This document shows, one piece after another, positions 63,432-64,000 of a stretch of DNA of 64,000 nucleotides. The stretch covers positions 3,028,001 through 3,092,000 of the forward strand of contig NZ_CP054140.1 of assembly GCF_016446285.1 (NCBI RefSeq). Reading direction: 5' to 3'. The notes under the pieces were generated by a model. It saw only the letters and a list, made by a program, of their open reading frames with translations. It made no database searches and had not been told where the DNA came from. Position numbers and translations under genes: made by a program. How positions within the stretch are numbered: the stretch's first letter is position 1; every line of letters begins with the position of its first letter. Source of the stretch: Desulfobulbus oligotrophicus. GTDB taxonomy: Bacteria > Desulfobacterota > Desulfobulbia > Desulfobulbales > Desulfobulbaceae.

Positions 63432-64000
63432 TCAGGCCGCCAACTGCCGAACAACAGCAACGCAGCGGGAACAGAGCACAGGATGCTCCGTATCTTTACC
63501 AACCGAAGGAGAAATTGTCCAGCAGCGCTCACATTTGATACCCGGGGCCGGTACAACGGCAATCTCCAGACCGGCCACCTCTTCCGCCTCAACAAAAACC
63601 AATTCCCGGTCCTTATCTTCGGCTGTCCGCAGACTGGAAACAATACATAACTCGCGTAACTGTTCAAGGCTATCAGCAAAAAAACCAGACCATTCCTCAC
63701 CTGCCCGCAACACCACCTCCGCATCCAGGGAAAGCCCGATACTTTTACTTTGCCGGGCTCCCTCAAGAACCTTGGTTACAGCACTGCGGACGGCAAGCAG
63801 TCGATTCCAGCGCGCATTGAAGTCAGCATCCTGTTCTATATCGTCCACTGTGGCAAAATCCACAAAAAAGATGGACCGATCCAGGGGCGCCTCCTGCTCC
63901 AACTGGTGCAGATGCTCCCACGCCTCAGCTGCAGTGAAGCAGAGAATCGGAGCCATCAGCCGCAGCAATCCGTCCAGAAGCCGATAGATGACAGTCTGGG
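63432..64000 (-). CDS. ileS: Isoleucyl-tRNA synthetase, C-terminal part (cut by window edge)
   Basis: The frame is open to the right edge of the window, so only the last about 189 residues are seen. They include the anticodon-binding helices (LLRLMAPILCFTAAEAWEHL) and the C-terminal zinc-binding pair CERCW and CSRC, which mark bacterial class I IleRS. The catalytic HIGH and KMSKS motifs lie outside. Confidence 0.94.
   Translation of the reverse strand, partial: QTVIYRLLDGLLRLMAPILCFTAAEAWEHLHQLEQEAPLDRSIFFVDFATVDDIEQDADFNARWNRLLAVRSAVTKVLEGARQSKSIGLSLDAEVVLRAGEEWSGFFADSLEQLRELCIVSSLRTAEDKDRELVFVEAEEVAGLEIAVVPAPGIKCERCWTISPSVGKDTEHPVLCSRCVAVVRQLAA

Overview
This 64-kb stretch is a densely coded bacterial chromosome segment of roughly 50-55% GC with mostly housekeeping and central-metabolism genes. 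I see no rRNA, tRNA, CRISPR array, phage or insertion sequence. The combination of genes fits a Desulfobulbales-like member of the Thermodesulfobacteriota (former Deltaproteobacteria). The supporting genes are a b558-type succinate dehydrogenase/fumarate reductase, a biotin-dependent acyl-CoA/pyruvate carboxyltransferase operon with sucCD, a TRAP C4-dicarboxylate transporter, a KamA-type radical SAM enzyme and a HisH-HisF fusion. That placement is inference: no 16S or sulfate-reduction gene lies in the window.

Layout. 0-3.4 kb: end of a secreted protein gene, a CYTH triphosphatase and a slipin/NfeD pair. 3.6-6.9 kb: der followed by an overlapping sugar-kinase/nucleotidyltransferase pair that resembles AmgK/MurU. 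7-12.6 kb: amino-acid biosynthesis (hisHF fusion; trpB-trpA behind an unrecognised 542-aa protein). 12.7-13.8 kb: a cyclic-nucleotide-binding/PATAN regulator. 14.2-31.4 kb: a C4-dicarboxylate and propionate-type metabolic block (sdhCAB, dctPQM, kamA-like, HDOD-GGDEF, citE-like, and on the opposite strand sucC-sucD-mmdA-small subunit-oadA). 31.4-32.4 kb: a gene-free kilobase. 32.4-38.3 kb: a P-loop/Asp23-like protein, an orphan peptide-binding protein, leuC-leuD and a UPF0316 membrane protein.

38.4-41.7 kb is the only clearly accessory part. Three minus-strand genes (extradiol dioxygenase-like, NucS-like nuclease, methyltransferase) lie between two 99-bp copies of a degenerate coding fragment (89% identical) and carry further hairpin-forming repeats between and beside them. 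41.8-52 kb returns to ordinary genes (thioesterase, MocR/LysN-type aminotransferase, lipoprotein, CbpA-like DnaJ, PBP4, a second TrpB, a giant radical SAM-DUF2344 protein, a two-AMIN-domain protein).

52-64 kb is a continuous minus-strand run of growth genes. In order of transcription these are ileS (cut by the window end), lspA, fabD, ffh, rpsP, khpA, rimM, trmD, a SPOUT-like RNA methyltransferase and rplS, then a strong terminator. After it come rnhB, yraN, pdxA, tmk, a TPR lipoprotein and a LolB-like lipoprotein.

How the genes work together: the 14-31 kb block can import C4-dicarboxylates, interconvert succinate and fumarate, activate succinate to succinyl-CoA, and move a carboxyl group between a CoA ester and pyruvate/oxaloacetate on biotin. 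Together this is most of a methylmalonyl-CoA (propionate) route, but the mutase and epimerase are not in the window. The best candidates for something new are the repeat-bounded islet, the plant/fungal-like HisHF, the 542-aa protein upstream of trpBA, and the 65-aa partner of the carboxyltransferase.
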